A stretch of 64,000 bases of DNA from Paenibacillus lautus NBRC 15380. Lineage in GTDB: Bacteria > Bacillota > Bacilli > Paenibacillales > Paenibacillaceae. Made by a program: the position numbers and the translations under genes. The stretch covers positions 62,001-126,000 of the forward strand of contig NZ_BIMF01000012.1 in the NCBI RefSeq assembly GCF_004000945.1, written 5' to 3'. The number at the start of each line of letters is the position of its first letter. The first letter of the stretch is position 1. Below the pieces are notes generated by a model that made no database searches, was not told the DNA's origin, and worked only from the letters and a program-made list of their open reading frames with translations. This document shows positions 24,258 to 33,526 of this stretch, one piece after another.

Positions 24258-24974
24258 TTGGATCTGCTGTATAAATCTGATGGGCAAAGTTTAAGCGAGC
24301 TGTGCGTTCCCCTGGAGATGACCCGATTCGGTGTCATGAAGCATCTTCATATACTGGAGGAAGCCGGTCTTATCACAACGAGAAAGGTCGGCAGGGAGAA
24401 GCTGCATTATCTGAACTCCGTGCCGATCCGTCAAATATACGACCGGTGGGTCAGCAAATACGCTGAGCCCTGGGCCCTGGAATTAACATCCCTTAAAAAT
24501 GAATTGGAGCGTGAACCGAATATGGAACAGAAACCCCGGCATGTAAACCAGATCGCTATTAAAGCAGCACCCGAGCAAGTATGGCGCGCCATTACCGACC
24601 TGGCCAAGACATCAAAGTTCTGGTACAACTGCTCCATCCAATCCAACTGGGAAATCGGCTCTCCTTTCGAACTTAAGAACCCCGAGGGCAAGGTACAAGC
24701 AGAAGGGAGCATTATAAGCATAGATCCTCCGCATAAGCTGTCCCTGAGCTGGAGGATGTTAATAAACGATGATACTGCCAGCGAGAATCCCTCACGCATT
24801 ACGTGGGAAATTGATCCTCATACTGAGCTTGACGGTGTGACCCTTGTAACGGTTATTCATGATGAGTTTGATCAGGCCAAACATACGGCGAATACGCTCG
24901 AGCTAGGCTTGCCGATCGTACTGTCGGGATTGAAAACCTTACTTGAAACGGGTTCAACGCTTACTAGTCAATAA
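24258..24974 (+). CDS. ArsR-like winged helix fused to SRPBCC/AHSA1 domain (N-terminus uncertain)
   Basis: About 238 residues from a TTG at 24258. Residues 1-75 are the back part of an ArsR winged helix (SLSELCVPLEMTRFGVMKHLHILEEAGLITTRKVGREKLHYLN). Residues 95-235 form an AHSA1/SRPBCC ligand-binding fold (VNQIAIKAAPEQVWRAITDLAKTSKFW...). In related fusions the first helix starts about 20 residues earlier with an ADPTRR-like motif. Here that motif is in frame upstream as DPSRRTLLDLLYK, but no ATG occurs in the open frame back to the stop at 24147. Either an alternative start is used or the N-terminus is degraded. Function is probably ligand-dependent gene control. Confidence 0.65.
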   Translation: MDLLYKSDGQSLSELCVPLEMTRFGVMKHLHILEEAGLITTRKVGREKLHYLNSVPIRQIYDRWVSKYAEPWALELTSLKNELEREPNMEQKPRHVNQIAIKAAPEQVWRAITDLAKTSKFWYNCSIQSNWEIGSPFELKNPEGKVQAEGSIISIDPPHKLSLSWRMLINDDTASENPSRITWEIDPHTELDGVTLVTVIHDEFDQAKHTANTLELGLPIVLSGLKTLLETGSTLTSQ

Positions 24975-25032
24975 TGGCATCAACGGTGAAAAACGGATTC
25001 GCATGTAAAATAACAGAAGCCATTTAATAATA

Positions 25033-25069
25033 GTGGGAGAACCCTGCCGCTTGACGGTCAAGGTTCTCC
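25033..25069. terminator. Hairpin between convergent genes
   Basis: A stem GGGAGAACC/GGTTCTCCC lies between the ArsR-SRPBCC gene and the convergent response-regulator gene. T-tracts are poor on both strands, so termination is only probable. Confidence 0.45.
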
Positions 25070-25125
25070 CTCCTTGTATAAGACAATATGATTATTGCTG
25101 TTTTGTCCTCCCGGCGTTTTCCAAA

Positions 25126-26709
25126 CTACCCCTGCTGCAATCCCGCACCCGTTTGTACCTTGATCCGGTATTCATGCGGCGAAATTCCTTCCAGCTCTTT
25201 GAATACGCGCGAGAATTGCTTGGTGTTCTCGAAGCCGACCGCTTTGCCAATGTCCGCAAGCTTCATGGTACCGTCCAGGAGCAGGTCCTTGGCCTTCGTA
25301 ATCCGCAGCTTTTTAAGATAAACCACAAAGTTCTCACCCGTATGGGCCTTAAACGCTTCACTGAAATAAGAATAATTCAAAGACACATAATTGCTGACCA
25401 TCGCCATGTTCAGCGGCTTGTGATAATTCTCCTCCATGTAACTTACCGCTGCCTTGATCTCGGAATGCTCACTGTGTGCGGAACGAATCCCTTTAACATA
25501 TTCATTCACATGCAGCAGCAGATGCTCCAAATTTCTGAAGTAGGTGTGAAAATGACGGTAATTGTCCATCGTCCCTACCTTGCGGTACAGCTTCAACACT
25601 TCTACCATGGATTCCCCGTACACGCGGAACACCTCATCCAGCACCTGCTCATTGATCCGCTTGCTGACATGTTCCAAATAATCGATGGCCACATGCGGCA
25701 TATCCCCGATATGAAATATATCCAGCAGAAGCGCCTTGATCTCCCGCTCCCGCTCCGTGCCGAGCATGTTGCCCAGCTTGCGGATGCTCTCTTCCGGCAC
25801 CGGATACGTGCGCAGCTCCCCCTGAATATCATCATGGCTCATCAGCCTGACGTTGGGATGAATGAACGTATAGCTCAGAGCGGTCAGCGCCTGAATGTAA
25901 CAGATCCGAATATCTTCGATCCGGAAGCCTTCCCGGCTAATGCCCACGAAAAGCCCGTCCATCTCCCGTTCGGTAAACTGCCGTGCCAACTCCTCGAATT
26001 GTCCGTCCGGACTGCCGATGAGCACGATCCTCCCCTTGCTGTCCAGAAAGCAAGCGTTGATCCGTCCCTCCACTGAAGCCCTCATGTTATCAATCAATTG
26101 CTTCAGCTCATCCTTGTTCATGGGATTGCCGTCTTCGTACTTGTATTTCATCACAGCGACTCGGAATGGCTTCACGAACGAATCAAACCCGATTTCGTTC
26201 GTGGCAGCCCCCATGTCCATCCCCTGCCCTTGGGGCAGCTCCAGCAGCTCCTTCAGCCGATGGGTCTGCAGCTGCTGAAGATATACCTCGCTGGCAGCCA
26301 CCCGGTTGTGCACTTCCGCTTGCCGGATCAAAACTTCTTCTGTCTTTCGGAGGGCAGCGAACAGCTCATCCCGTCGAATCGGTTTAAGCAGGTACTCCTT
26401 CACCTGGTAGCGGATCGCCGCTTTCGCATATTCAAAATCGTCATATCCGCTCAGGATCAGAACGACGGGTTTAACCTCCAGTGTTCCTTCCAGTTCAGCA
26501 AGTGCCTCAATGAGGCGGATTCCGTCCATGACCGGCATCCGGATGTCCGTAATGACGATATCGGCCGGTTCCTCGCGGAAGGAATCCAGCGCTTCCTGCC
26601 CCTGGGCAGCCAAGCGGATCTCGTACTGATCCGGGAATTCCCGTTCAATCATCGTTTTCAATCCATTTCGGATATTCTTCTCATCATCCACGATCATCAG
26701 ACTTCTCAT
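25126..26709 (-). CDS. YesN-like response regulator with AraC output domain
   Basis: About 527 residues; ATG at 26709 follows AGGAGG (a GTG two codons earlier is possible). The receiver domain (about 1-125) shows MIVDDEKNIRNGL, the phosphoacceptor Asp in DIVITDIRMPVMDG, and the Lys in YLLKPIRRDEL. A long helical middle region follows. The C-terminus holds two AraC-type helix-turn-helix units (MAMVSNYVSLNYSYFSEAFKAHTGENFVVYLKKLRITKAKDLL and MKLADIGKAVGFENTKQFSRVFKELEGISPHEYR). It pairs with the kinase gene that overlaps it and should activate the adjacent LplABC-type uptake genes on sensing an extracellular sugar. Confidence 0.94.
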   Translation of the reverse strand: MRSLMIVDDEKNIRNGLKTMIEREFPDQYEIRLAAQGQEALDSFREEPADIVITDIRMPVMDGIRLIEALAELEGTLEVKPVVLILSGYDDFEYAKAAIRYQVKEYLLKPIRRDELFAALRKTEEVLIRQAEVHNRVAASEVYLQQLQTHRLKELLELPQGQGMDMGAATNEIGFDSFVKPFRVAVMKYKYEDGNPMNKDELKQLIDNMRASVEGRINACFLDSKGRIVLIGSPDGQFEELARQFTEREMDGLFVGISREGFRIEDIRICYIQALTALSYTFIHPNVRLMSHDDIQGELRTYPVPEESIRKLGNMLGTEREREIKALLLDIFHIGDMPHVAIDYLEHVSKRINEQVLDEVFRVYGESMVEVLKLYRKVGTMDNYRHFHTYFRNLEHLLLHVNEYVKGIRSAHSEHSEIKAAVSYMEENYHKPLNMAMVSNYVSLNYSYFSEAFKAHTGENFVVYLKKLRITKAKDLLLDGTMKLADIGKAVGFENTKQFSRVFKELEGISPHEYRIKVQTGAGLQQG

Positions 26710-28609
26710 GTCCACCGCCTCCTCCTGTTAACAGAACCTTAGGGAATGTCATGGTCACCTGCGTGAACTTCCCCTCTTCGCTCTTCACTTCGATTCCATA
26801 TTCATTCCCGTAGAACAACCGGATTCGCTGGTGCACATTCCGAAGTCCGATTCCTCCAGCCTGCACGCCGCCGCGCCCGTAATCTACGGAGGAGAGTTCC
26901 TCGTTGTCCGCCGTTCGCAGAATCTCGCCCAGCCTGCCCAGTCGATAAGGCTCGATCCCGATGCCGTTATCCGTGACGTTAATCGTGATCCGGTTCTCTT
27001 CCCATGCAATGGCATCGATCTTGATCCGCTTCTCCTGATCCGGGAACTCGGGCCAGGCATGCTTGACGGCATTTTCAACGATGGGCTGCAGCGACATTTT
27101 CAATACCTCGAGCTCCATGAATTCGGACGGAATGTTGAGTTCAAGCCGGATCGGCTCATCGAACCGGATATTCATCACATCGATATAGTTGCGAATATGG
27201 CGAATTTCATCCTTCAGTTTGACGTACTCCCCCGACCATTTGAAGTTGTAGCGCATCATCCCGCCAAGGGAGGTCAGGGCGTCCGAAATCGTCCGCTGCC
27301 CCTCGATTTCGGCCAGCATCTTAATATTTTCCAGCGTATTGTATAGGAAATGGGAGTCAATCTGGCTGTGCAGCGTTCGCAGCTCCGCTTCCTTGGTCAC
27401 CGCTTGCTTGCGTACGCCCTGGGCAATCAGTTCATTAATGGTCCGGATCAGTTTGTTAAAATGATGCGCCAGTTCTCCCACCTCGCCGCCGCCCCGAATG
27501 GCAATAGTCGCGGTCACTTCTCCCTTGCGGACCCTCTTCATCGTCTCCGTCAAACGGCGCAGACTCTTCAGGATGATGGAATTCAGGTAATACGTAATGA
27601 TCGACAGCAGAATAATCAATACGATGTTGGCCGCAATAATCTGCCCCTGGGCTTTGGATACGTTATTCAGGGCCCCTTCCAATGAAACGACATTCAGCAC
27701 GTGGGCATGAAGCCGCTCCATTGGCGTCGCAATGAGCAGGAACGAGGAGCCGTTTAAAATAAAGCGGGCATGCACGGTCTCCTCGGAGTCACCCGTATGC
27801 AACTTTAGCTTAGCGAATTGGATCGCCACCTCGTCCCGGAGTCCCTCATGACCGGTCATGAACGATTGGCTTCGGTCCATGAACAGCTGCCCTTCCTGAT
27901 CGACAATGACCATCTGCGAGCTGTCATCCACGATACCGGCAAAGGTCTTTGGAGCAAAGTGCTTGAGCAGCATATCCACCTGGATCACGCCGCTGTAACT
28001 CCCGTTAGGGACTTGGCGAATCAAGGACACCTTCGGCAGCTCCTCTGACACGTCCGCTGCATAGCGCTGCAGTATATCAGGATCGCGGTGGTTGAACACC
28101 CACAGCTCTCCGCCATCCAAATCCTTGACTTTAGGGAACCAAGGCTCATTAGCGATCCGTATCTCCTGGAAAATAATCGGCCACATTTCCGTCACGTTAG
28201 AGTTGTTTGTATATAACCGAAGGTGCGCAATATTCGGATTGTTGGTTTGGATCCGCTGGATATCCTTAAAAGGCCCCCAGGCCAAATTCATCAGCCACGC
28301 CGGCTCGGGTTCTTCATGGACTCGGAGATAATCCTTGATGCCATCATCCGAGATCGCCAGCTGTGCCGCCATTTCAATCGCCTCAATCTGATTCAGCATG
28401 TTCATCTTCTCGATTTCCAGCAGGAATGAGTTCTGGTTGAGCGCATCGCTGATATAGGTATCCCGAATCTGCTTAAAAAAATAGTTCGACACGATAATGC
28501 TCGGAATGAGCAAAATCAAGATATAGGCAGCAACCAAACGGCTCTGCATCGACCTGCGACCAAACCAATACGTAAACGATTGAATAAGCGATCTCATTCG
28601 CGTAATCAT
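26684..28609 (-). CDS. YesM-like sensor histidine kinase
   Basis: About 641 residues; ATG at 28609 is preferred (GGGA upstream), with a GTG at 28618 as alternative. Two transmembrane segments (about 20-40 and 295-320) bracket a Cache-like extracellular domain. A HAMP segment follows (SLRRLTETMKRVRKGEVTATIAIRGGGEVGELAHHFNKLI). The His_kinase domain carries HSQIDSHFLYNTLENIK, and the ATPase has the N box PIVENAVKHAW and G boxes DNGIGI and GGIGLRNVHQRI. This is the HPK7/YesM type that regulates carbohydrate uptake. Its 3' end overlaps the regulator gene by about 25 bp. Confidence 0.94.
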   Translation of the reverse strand: MITRMRSLIQSFTYWFGRRSMQSRLVAAYILILLIPSIIVSNYFFKQIRDTYISDALNQNSFLLEIEKMNMLNQIEAIEMAAQLAISDDGIKDYLRVHEEPEPAWLMNLAWGPFKDIQRIQTNNPNIAHLRLYTNNSNVTEMWPIIFQEIRIANEPWFPKVKDLDGGELWVFNHRDPDILQRYAADVSEELPKVSLIRQVPNGSYSGVIQVDMLLKHFAPKTFAGIVDDSSQMVIVDQEGQLFMDRSQSFMTGHEGLRDEVAIQFAKLKLHTGDSEETVHARFILNGSSFLLIATPMERLHAHVLNVVSLEGALNNVSKAQGQIIAANIVLIILLSIITYYLNSIILKSLRRLTETMKRVRKGEVTATIAIRGGGEVGELAHHFNKLIRTINELIAQGVRKQAVTKEAELRTLHSQIDSHFLYNTLENIKMLAEIEGQRTISDALTSLGGMMRYNFKWSGEYVKLKDEIRHIRNYIDVMNIRFDEPIRLELNIPSEFMELEVLKMSLQPIVENAVKHAWPEFPDQEKRIKIDAIAWEENRITINVTDNGIGIEPYRLGRLGEILRTADNEELSSVDYGRGGVQAGGIGLRNVHQRIRLFYGNEYGIEVKSEEGKFTQVTMTFPKVLLTGGGGGHEKSDDRG

Positions 28610-28712
28610 GACTGTCACATCCCGTTTTCATGAAATGACCGTAACCGAGTCCTGGATGGAAAGGCAGTATAGCTGATCGGATACCATCCTATATTAGCTC
28701 GTGATGCGACAA

Positions 28713-28752
28713 AAGGCACCCTATTTCGACAAAATCGATAATAGGGTACCTT
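28713..28752 (-). terminator. Intercistronic hairpin
   Basis: A 13-bp stem AAGGCACCCTATT/AATAGGGTACCTT (one mismatch) is followed on the minus strand by T4. Lying between the binding-protein gene and the kinase gene, it may end most transcripts or stabilise the binding-protein mRNA. Confidence 0.6.
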
Positions 28753-28789
28753 AAGCCTTCATTCTGTTCTTCCGCGCGAGAGAATATCC

Positions 28790-30454
28790 TTACTTCAAGA
28801 ACTCCTCAAGCTTCTTCACGTTCTCTTCGTATTCTTTTTGTCTGTATTCCTGAACTTTCGAGAAACCGAGGGATTCACGCTTCGCTTGGTAATCGTTCCA
28901 GATTTGATCGAACTCGGCATCCGTTTTGGCAAAGATCAGCTTCGGCAGGATTTTACCCCACTCGTTCATTACCTTGTCGTTAATGATGCCTTCCTCGGAG
29001 CTTGCATCCGGATCCAGTTGATCGAATTGCGAGAAGCTCTGGGTCTTGCCGCGAGTCCAGTCTTCCATCTGCTTGAACGGCTCGACGGCAGCAGGCATCC
29101 AAGGCTGCGTAACGTTGTTATCCATCATCATCCAGAAGGTATGGGATGCTCCGTACTTCTTGTCGAACGCGCCGCGGTCGCTGTTCAGCAGCTCTGCAAC
29201 CTCAGGCAGGAATTGATCTTTGCCGTCAATCGTGTCCCATGTCACGCCTTTTTCGCCAAGGTAGGTATCACGCTGGCCTTCTTCGGAGATCAGGTAATCC
29301 AGGAAGCGGATGGCGCGCGCTTTGTCTTTGACGTTCTTGGAGATCAGGGTTACCGTCCAGCCGGAGATCGAAGGACCCGACAAGGTCGGCTGATCCAGGT
29401 TGGAGTTAGCCGGTCCGTCCACCGCGATGTAGACCGAGTTCGGATCGTTTGCATACAGCGCGTTCTGCTGGTTCGCCATATCGCTGCGTTGATACAGCAT
29501 GGCGAAATAGCGGCCCTGTGCGATTTTTTCTTCCATCTGCGGACGTTTATCCACGAAAATATCCTTGGACATCAATCCTTTTTCATTCGCCGTACGGAAC
29601 GTCTTCAGCCATCTTACATATTCCGGATCCGTGCTGCGGTCATACAGCTTTCCGTCTTTATCCTGCGGAATGGCGAGGAAGTTCTGCAGGTAGCCCTCGA
29701 GGGAGCTGTTGCCTTTTTCATGGAAATCATGCAATCCAAACGGAATGAGCGGCTGTCCGTTCACGTCCGGGAACATTTTCTTGGCGTCCTCAAGCGCTTT
29801 CAGGAAACCTTCCGGCGTGCGCATATCCGGGCTTCCGAGCGCCTCATACATGTCTTTGCGGACCAGGAACGTTTGGTTGGAGGTAATGTTATCGCCAAAC
29901 TTCTCATAGTCCTTCGGTGAAGAGGAGGCATTGGGGTAACCGTAAATGTTGCCGTCATCCTTGGTGTACCACGACACCTTCGCAGGGTCGGTAACTTTAT
30001 AGAAATACGGATCGTATTGGTCGGCCAGTTCGTTCAGCGGCAGAACGAGGTCGCCTTCGATCATTTTTTTGACAGCGTCTTCATACCATCCCAGCGTAAT
30101 AAAATCAGGCAATGTGCCGGAAGCGATCATCGTATTCATCTTCTCGGCTTCGTTCCCTGCCGGTACGATGAAGTTGACATTCACTCCCGTCTTCTTCGTT
30201 ACGTATTGGGACGTAATGTCCTCGCCCCATTTGTTCGGGAACCAGGCAAAGTTGATGTACCAGTCAAATGTAATTGGGGATGTATCGACTTCCCATCCCG
30301 GCTGATCCTGAGTCAATTTTACTTCTTCTGCCGGTTTATCTTCCTCTTTTTCCGACGCGTTATTATCACCGCCGGACGAGCACGCTGTTGTAAAGGCCAT
30401 GACCAGTGCGAACATCAACAACAGAAGGCTCTTTGGCTTAAGCATCTTGCTCAT
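28790..30454 (-). CDS. LplA-like extracellular solute-binding lipoprotein
   Basis: A 554-residue carbohydrate-binding lipoprotein. The N-terminus has a lipobox (MAFTTACSSGG, Cys at about 25) followed by an acidic linker. The body is a family-1 solute-binding fold of the large LplA type (ITFDWYINFAWFPNKWGEDITSQYVTKKTGVNVNF..., EKMNTMIASGTLPDFITLG). It is the third gene after two permeases on the minus strand. The cluster has no ATPase of its own. The substrate is probably an oligosaccharide; which one cannot be read from the sequence. Confidence 0.93.
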   Translation of the reverse strand: MSKMLKPKSLLLLMFALVMAFTTACSSGGDNNASEKEEDKPAEEVKLTQDQPGWEVDTSPITFDWYINFAWFPNKWGEDITSQYVTKKTGVNVNFIVPAGNEAEKMNTMIASGTLPDFITLGWYEDAVKKMIEGDLVLPLNELADQYDPYFYKVTDPAKVSWYTKDDGNIYGYPNASSSPKDYEKFGDNITSNQTFLVRKDMYEALGSPDMRTPEGFLKALEDAKKMFPDVNGQPLIPFGLHDFHEKGNSSLEGYLQNFLAIPQDKDGKLYDRSTDPEYVRWLKTFRTANEKGLMSKDIFVDKRPQMEEKIAQGRYFAMLYQRSDMANQQNALYANDPNSVYIAVDGPANSNLDQPTLSGPSISGWTVTLISKNVKDKARAIRFLDYLISEEGQRDTYLGEKGVTWDTIDGKDQFLPEVAELLNSDRGAFDKKYGASHTFWMMMDNNVTQPWMPAAVEPFKQMEDWTRGKTQSFSQFDQLDPDASSEEGIINDKVMNEWGKILPKLIFAKTDAEFDQIWNDYQAKRESLGFSKVQEYRQKEYEENVKKLEEFLK

Positions 30455-30593
30455 CTGTTTACCCCTTTTCTTATTTAAAAATATGATTATATAGAACTCC
30501 CGCCATATTAGGCAAGAGAAGCTACCTCTAAGATCTTCCCTCCCCCCGGGTTCCCCGGGAGATGGAAAACGAAGCTATCAACGAACGCATGAA

Positions 30594-31475
30594 TCAACCT
30601 TTAATGGAGCCGATCATCATCCCTTTGACGAAGTACCGCTGCAGGAACGGATAGACGAAGACGATCGGCGCCGTCGTTACGACCATGGTTGCCATCTTGA
30701 TCGATTGGGAGGTGACCGTCTTGGCCACGCCGCCCGGCACCTGGGCCATCATCTGATTGGAGCTGGATTGAGCGACGACCTTATACAGATACGTCTGAAT
30801 CGGCTGCAGATCCGTATTGTTGATGTAGATGACGCCAGTGAAATAGTCGTTCCACTGGAACACCCCATGAAACAACGCAATCGTCGCGATAACCGGCATG
30901 GATACCGGCAGCACGACCCGGAGGAAGATGGACCAGTCATTAGCCCCGTCAATCTTCGCCGCCTCCTCCAGACCGTCCGGAATTTCCCGGAAGAAGGTCA
31001 TGAAGATGATGAGGTCGAAGAAACTGAACATGAACGGAATAATGTACACCAGGAAGCTGTCGAGCATATTCAAATCCTTGATCAACAGATAGGTAGGAAT
31101 CAATCCGCCGCCGAAAAACATCGTTATCGTTCCGAGCAAAATATAGAATTTGCCGCCGATCAGACCCTTCCGGGAAAATGCATAAGCCACCATGGCGGTG
31201 AAGAGGACGTGAATGAACACGCCGATCACGGTTTTGGCTACCGTAATGCCCATCGCCGTCATGATGCCGGAGCTCTGGAACACCGCGCTGAAATTCTCAA
31301 GACTGAACATCCGCGGCCACCAATAAATCCCTCCCCGCATGGCGTCCTGCCCGTCATTAAAGGCATTCACCAGCACGTACCAGATCGGGTAGATGGTCAG
31401 AAAGCATACGATCAGCATGCCGAAATTATTGAATATATCGAAGAAGGCTTCGCCTTTGGTTCTGCGCTTAAACAT
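30594..31475 (-). CDS. LplC-like carbohydrate ABC permease
   Basis: A 293-residue inner-membrane permease of the CUT1 family with six hydrophobic segments. The ATPase-coupling EAA loop reads EIPDGLEEAAKIDGANDWSIFLRVVLPVSMPVIATIALF. It ends in KGMMIGSIKG, the C-terminal signature of LplC-type permeases. AGAAGGGAGACG precedes the start. It pairs with the LplB-like protein encoded 31 bp upstream, and the shared binding protein gene follows. Confidence 0.94.
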   Translation of the reverse strand: MFKRRTKGEAFFDIFNNFGMLIVCFLTIYPIWYVLVNAFNDGQDAMRGGIYWWPRMFSLENFSAVFQSSGIMTAMGITVAKTVIGVFIHVLFTAMVAYAFSRKGLIGGKFYILLGTITMFFGGGLIPTYLLIKDLNMLDSFLVYIIPFMFSFFDLIIFMTFFREIPDGLEEAAKIDGANDWSIFLRVVLPVSMPVIATIALFHGVFQWNDYFTGVIYINNTDLQPIQTYLYKVVAQSSSNQMMAQVPGGVAKTVTSQSIKMATMVVTTAPIVFVYPFLQRYFVKGMMIGSIKG

Positions 31476-31506
31476 GGATTATTCGTCTCCCTTCTCGCTG
31501 CTCCCG

Positions 31507-32496
31507 CTAAAATAGTGATGTGTCGTTCAGTTTTTTGGTTACCTTGTTCGCGATCAACAGCAGGATAATCGCAATGACGGATTTGAACAATGCGACGGCT
31601 TGCGCATAAGAGTAACGTCCGTTCTGCATCCCGGTGTGGTACACAAAAATATCGATGACGTTGCTCGCGCTTTCGTTCAGCGAGTTTCGGAGCACCAAAA
31701 TCTGATCGAAGTTGGAGTTCAGCACACCACCAACCGCAAGAATGAAGAGGATGGATATGGTCGATTTGATGCTTGGCAGCGTGATATACCACATTTTCTG
31801 AAACCGGCCTGCGCCATCAATCGTCGACGCCTCGTACATTTCAGGCGAAATGCTGGCAATGGCCGCCAGATAGATAATCGCGGACCAGCCAAGCTCCTTC
31901 CATATATCCGAAGTGATAATAATTCCCCAGAAGTATTTCGGTTCGGCCAGATAGGTGATCGGCTCATCGATCATATGCAGAGCCAGCAAGATATTGTTGA
32001 TAATCCCGATATCCGCAAGCCAGGTCATCAGAATACCGCCGAGAATGACCCATGACAAGAAGTGAGGCAGATAAGAAATCGTCTGAATGGTCCTCTTGTA
32101 GCGAACGGACCGGATTTCGTTCAGAAAGAGTGCAAAAACGATCGGAAGCGGAAATCCGATAAACAGCTTCAGCAAGCTGATCCCGAGCGTGTTCCGCATG
32201 ACGTTTGTAAAGTCCTCGTCGGAGAAAAACTCCTTGAAGTGCGCAAGCCCTACCCATGGAGCTTCGCCAATGGACTTCACGATATTGAATTCTTTAAATG
32301 CAATGATGACACCGTACATGGGAATGTAGTTAAAGATGATCATCCACGCAACGCCGAGCAGCGCCATAATTTGGAGATGTCGTTGGCCGTAGAGCTTTCT
32401 GAGCCATCTTTTTCTGTCAAGCTTCTTCTGTACAGAAGGCTCCATTGAGGGACCGACACCGGTTTCGGAAACATCGGCATGAAGTTGATTTTGCAT
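31507..32496 (-). CDS. LplB-like carbohydrate ABC permease
   Basis: About 329 residues. ATG at 32496 is chosen because GGAGGTCATAACC lies just upstream; the frame stays open to 32634 without a start signal. Six membrane segments follow a cytoplasmic N-tail of about 45 residues. The EAA-type loop is ISPEMYEASTIDGAGRFQKMWYITLPSIKSTISILFIL, and MYGVIIAFKEFNIVKSI near TM1-TM2 is typical of LplB. This is the first gene of the uptake cluster. A weak TACAAT near 32556-32561 (minus strand) could be its -10 element. The gap 32497-32691 shows no gene. Confidence 0.92.
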   Translation of the reverse strand: MQNQLHADVSETGVGPSMEPSVQKKLDRKRWLRKLYGQRHLQIMALLGVAWMIIFNYIPMYGVIIAFKEFNIVKSIGEAPWVGLAHFKEFFSDEDFTNVMRNTLGISLLKLFIGFPLPIVFALFLNEIRSVRYKRTIQTISYLPHFLSWVILGGILMTWLADIGIINNILLALHMIDEPITYLAEPKYFWGIIITSDIWKELGWSAIIYLAAIASISPEMYEASTIDGAGRFQKMWYITLPSIKSTISILFILAVGGVLNSNFDQILVLRNSLNESASNVIDIFVYHTGMQNGRYSYAQAVALFKSVIAIILLLIANKVTKKLNDTSLF

Positions 32497-32691
32497 GGTT
32501 ATGACCTCCAAGTTGATCCTATCATTTTGAAAACCTTTACATTCTCTATGTTTATATTGTAGATCGTCCTTTCTCTGCACGAAAGGTTTCAGATTTCGTT
32601 TCAAGGGGCTCATTTTTCGGGTAGACTCCGGCATTTACGAAAAAATGTTACCCAAAAGCGAAATATTGCGCCCTATGCTCATTCCAGGAAC

Positions 32692-32737
32692 AAAAAAAGG
32701 CATGAACAGCAGCCTCCACAGCTGCCATTCATGCCTT
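32692..32737 (-). terminator. Rho-independent terminator
   Basis: A perfect 10-bp stem AAGGCATGAA/TTCATGCCTT is followed on the minus strand by T7. It ends the small gene at 32832-33005. Confidence 0.85.
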
Positions 32738-32831
32738 CCCTCTTGCTAACGATCTTTCGCCGCAAGCGATCTATCGGATCGTCATGGCGGCGTTATCGTT
32801 TTTTCCTTACGTATATCAAACGGTTCCCCAG

Positions 32832-33005
32832 TTATTCCCCTTTGTCTTCCCCGTGTTGTTCCTGTTTGCTTTCGTGTTCCTGTTGGTATTTCTCACGCAT
32901 CAGCTTCTGCATGATGAATTTCTCCTGATCGTTCAAGCCGCCTTGGTTATCCTGGCTGATCATGTTGTCAATGTTTCGCTTCAGTACCTCGGTTTGCGTG
33001 TTCAA
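32832..33005 (-). CDS. Small hydrophilic protein with TTG start
   Basis: A 57-residue frame beginning at TTG 33005 with AAAGGAGTG 6-8 nt upstream; the nearby ATG is out of frame and stops at once. The protein is a charged, Gln-rich helix (NTQTEVLKRNIDNMISQDNQGG, EKFIMQKLMREKYQQEHES) with no membrane segment and ends GEDKGE. Ribosome-binding site, position and a dedicated terminator support a real gene. I do not recognise the family; the composition resembles small sporulation or stress proteins of Bacillales, but that is a guess. Confidence 0.6.
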   Translation of the reverse strand: MNTQTEVLKRNIDNMISQDNQGGLNDQEKFIMQKLMREKYQQEHESKQEQHGEDKGE

Positions 33006-33193
33006 TACATTTCACTCCTTTGAATTTTGCGTCCCTTATGATGTAACATCATTCTGAATCAGAATGAAAGGGTACACGTATTACTAACCATTCTCCTTCC
33101 AATGAAACAGAAATAGACGGATTTACCATAAAATCCGAAGGTAGCTTCAAGAAGAATTTGTGTTTGCCCAGCGCTTTCTCTAGGTATTAGCTG

Positions 33194-33430
33194 CTATTTG
33201 CGCTCGATCTGAATCCCCTTAGCCAGAGATTTCTGTTGTTTATTGGTATTAACTAGCTGCGGCAGGCTTCTCGTTTCCTTGACCATAGGGGATTGACACA
33301 AATGGCATACCGGTTCCGTGTCGAACGCAAAATCGTCCCGCATCCACCCTTTGCAGTCTTCCTTTGTGCATGCCCAAACTTCCGTTATTTCTTCAGGAAT
33401 ACTCTCCATCGAGTTTTTACGCGAATACAT
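33194..33430 (-). CDS. YdjO-like cold-inducible zinc-ribbon protein
   Basis: A 78-residue protein with AAGGAGGAGCG before the ATG. The core EVWACTKEDCKGWMRDD...VCHLCQSPMVKETRSLP carries a CX4C...CX2C cysteine set expected to bind one zinc ion. The pattern matches the YdjO family, known in Bacillus as cold-inducible small proteins of unknown role. It is encoded about 100 bp downstream of a cold-shock protein on the same strand, which suits that behaviour. The same module, nearly motif for motif, forms the C-terminus of the helicase encoded at 4806-7268, which hints at a nucleic-acid-related role. Confidence 0.8.
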   Translation of the reverse strand: MYSRKNSMESIPEEITEVWACTKEDCKGWMRDDFAFDTEPVCHLCQSPMVKETRSLPQLVNTNKQQKSLAKGIQIERK

Positions 33431-33483
33431 GAACGCTCCTCCTTATTCTCGTCTTAGAAAATAGAAACGCCGTATAAAAGAAA

Positions 33484-33514
33484 ACTGCCCTTAATGTCGC
33501 ACATTAAGGGCAGT
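33484..33514 (-). terminator. Rho-independent terminator
   Basis: A 14-bp perfect stem (ACTGCCCTTAATGT/ACATTAAGGGCAGT) with a 3-nt loop is followed on the minus strand by a T-rich tract. It ends the cold-shock gene. Confidence 0.9.
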
Positions 33515-33526
33515 CTTCAATTGTAA

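Noticed and set aside
25033..26076. Plus-strand open frame opposite the YesN-like gene
   Set aside because: Composition and lack of start signal mark it as antisense to a gene with intact receiver and AraC motifs.
28838..29920. Long plus-strand open frame opposite the first solute-binding protein
   Set aside because: Shadow frame; the minus strand has a lipobox and a solute-binding fold.
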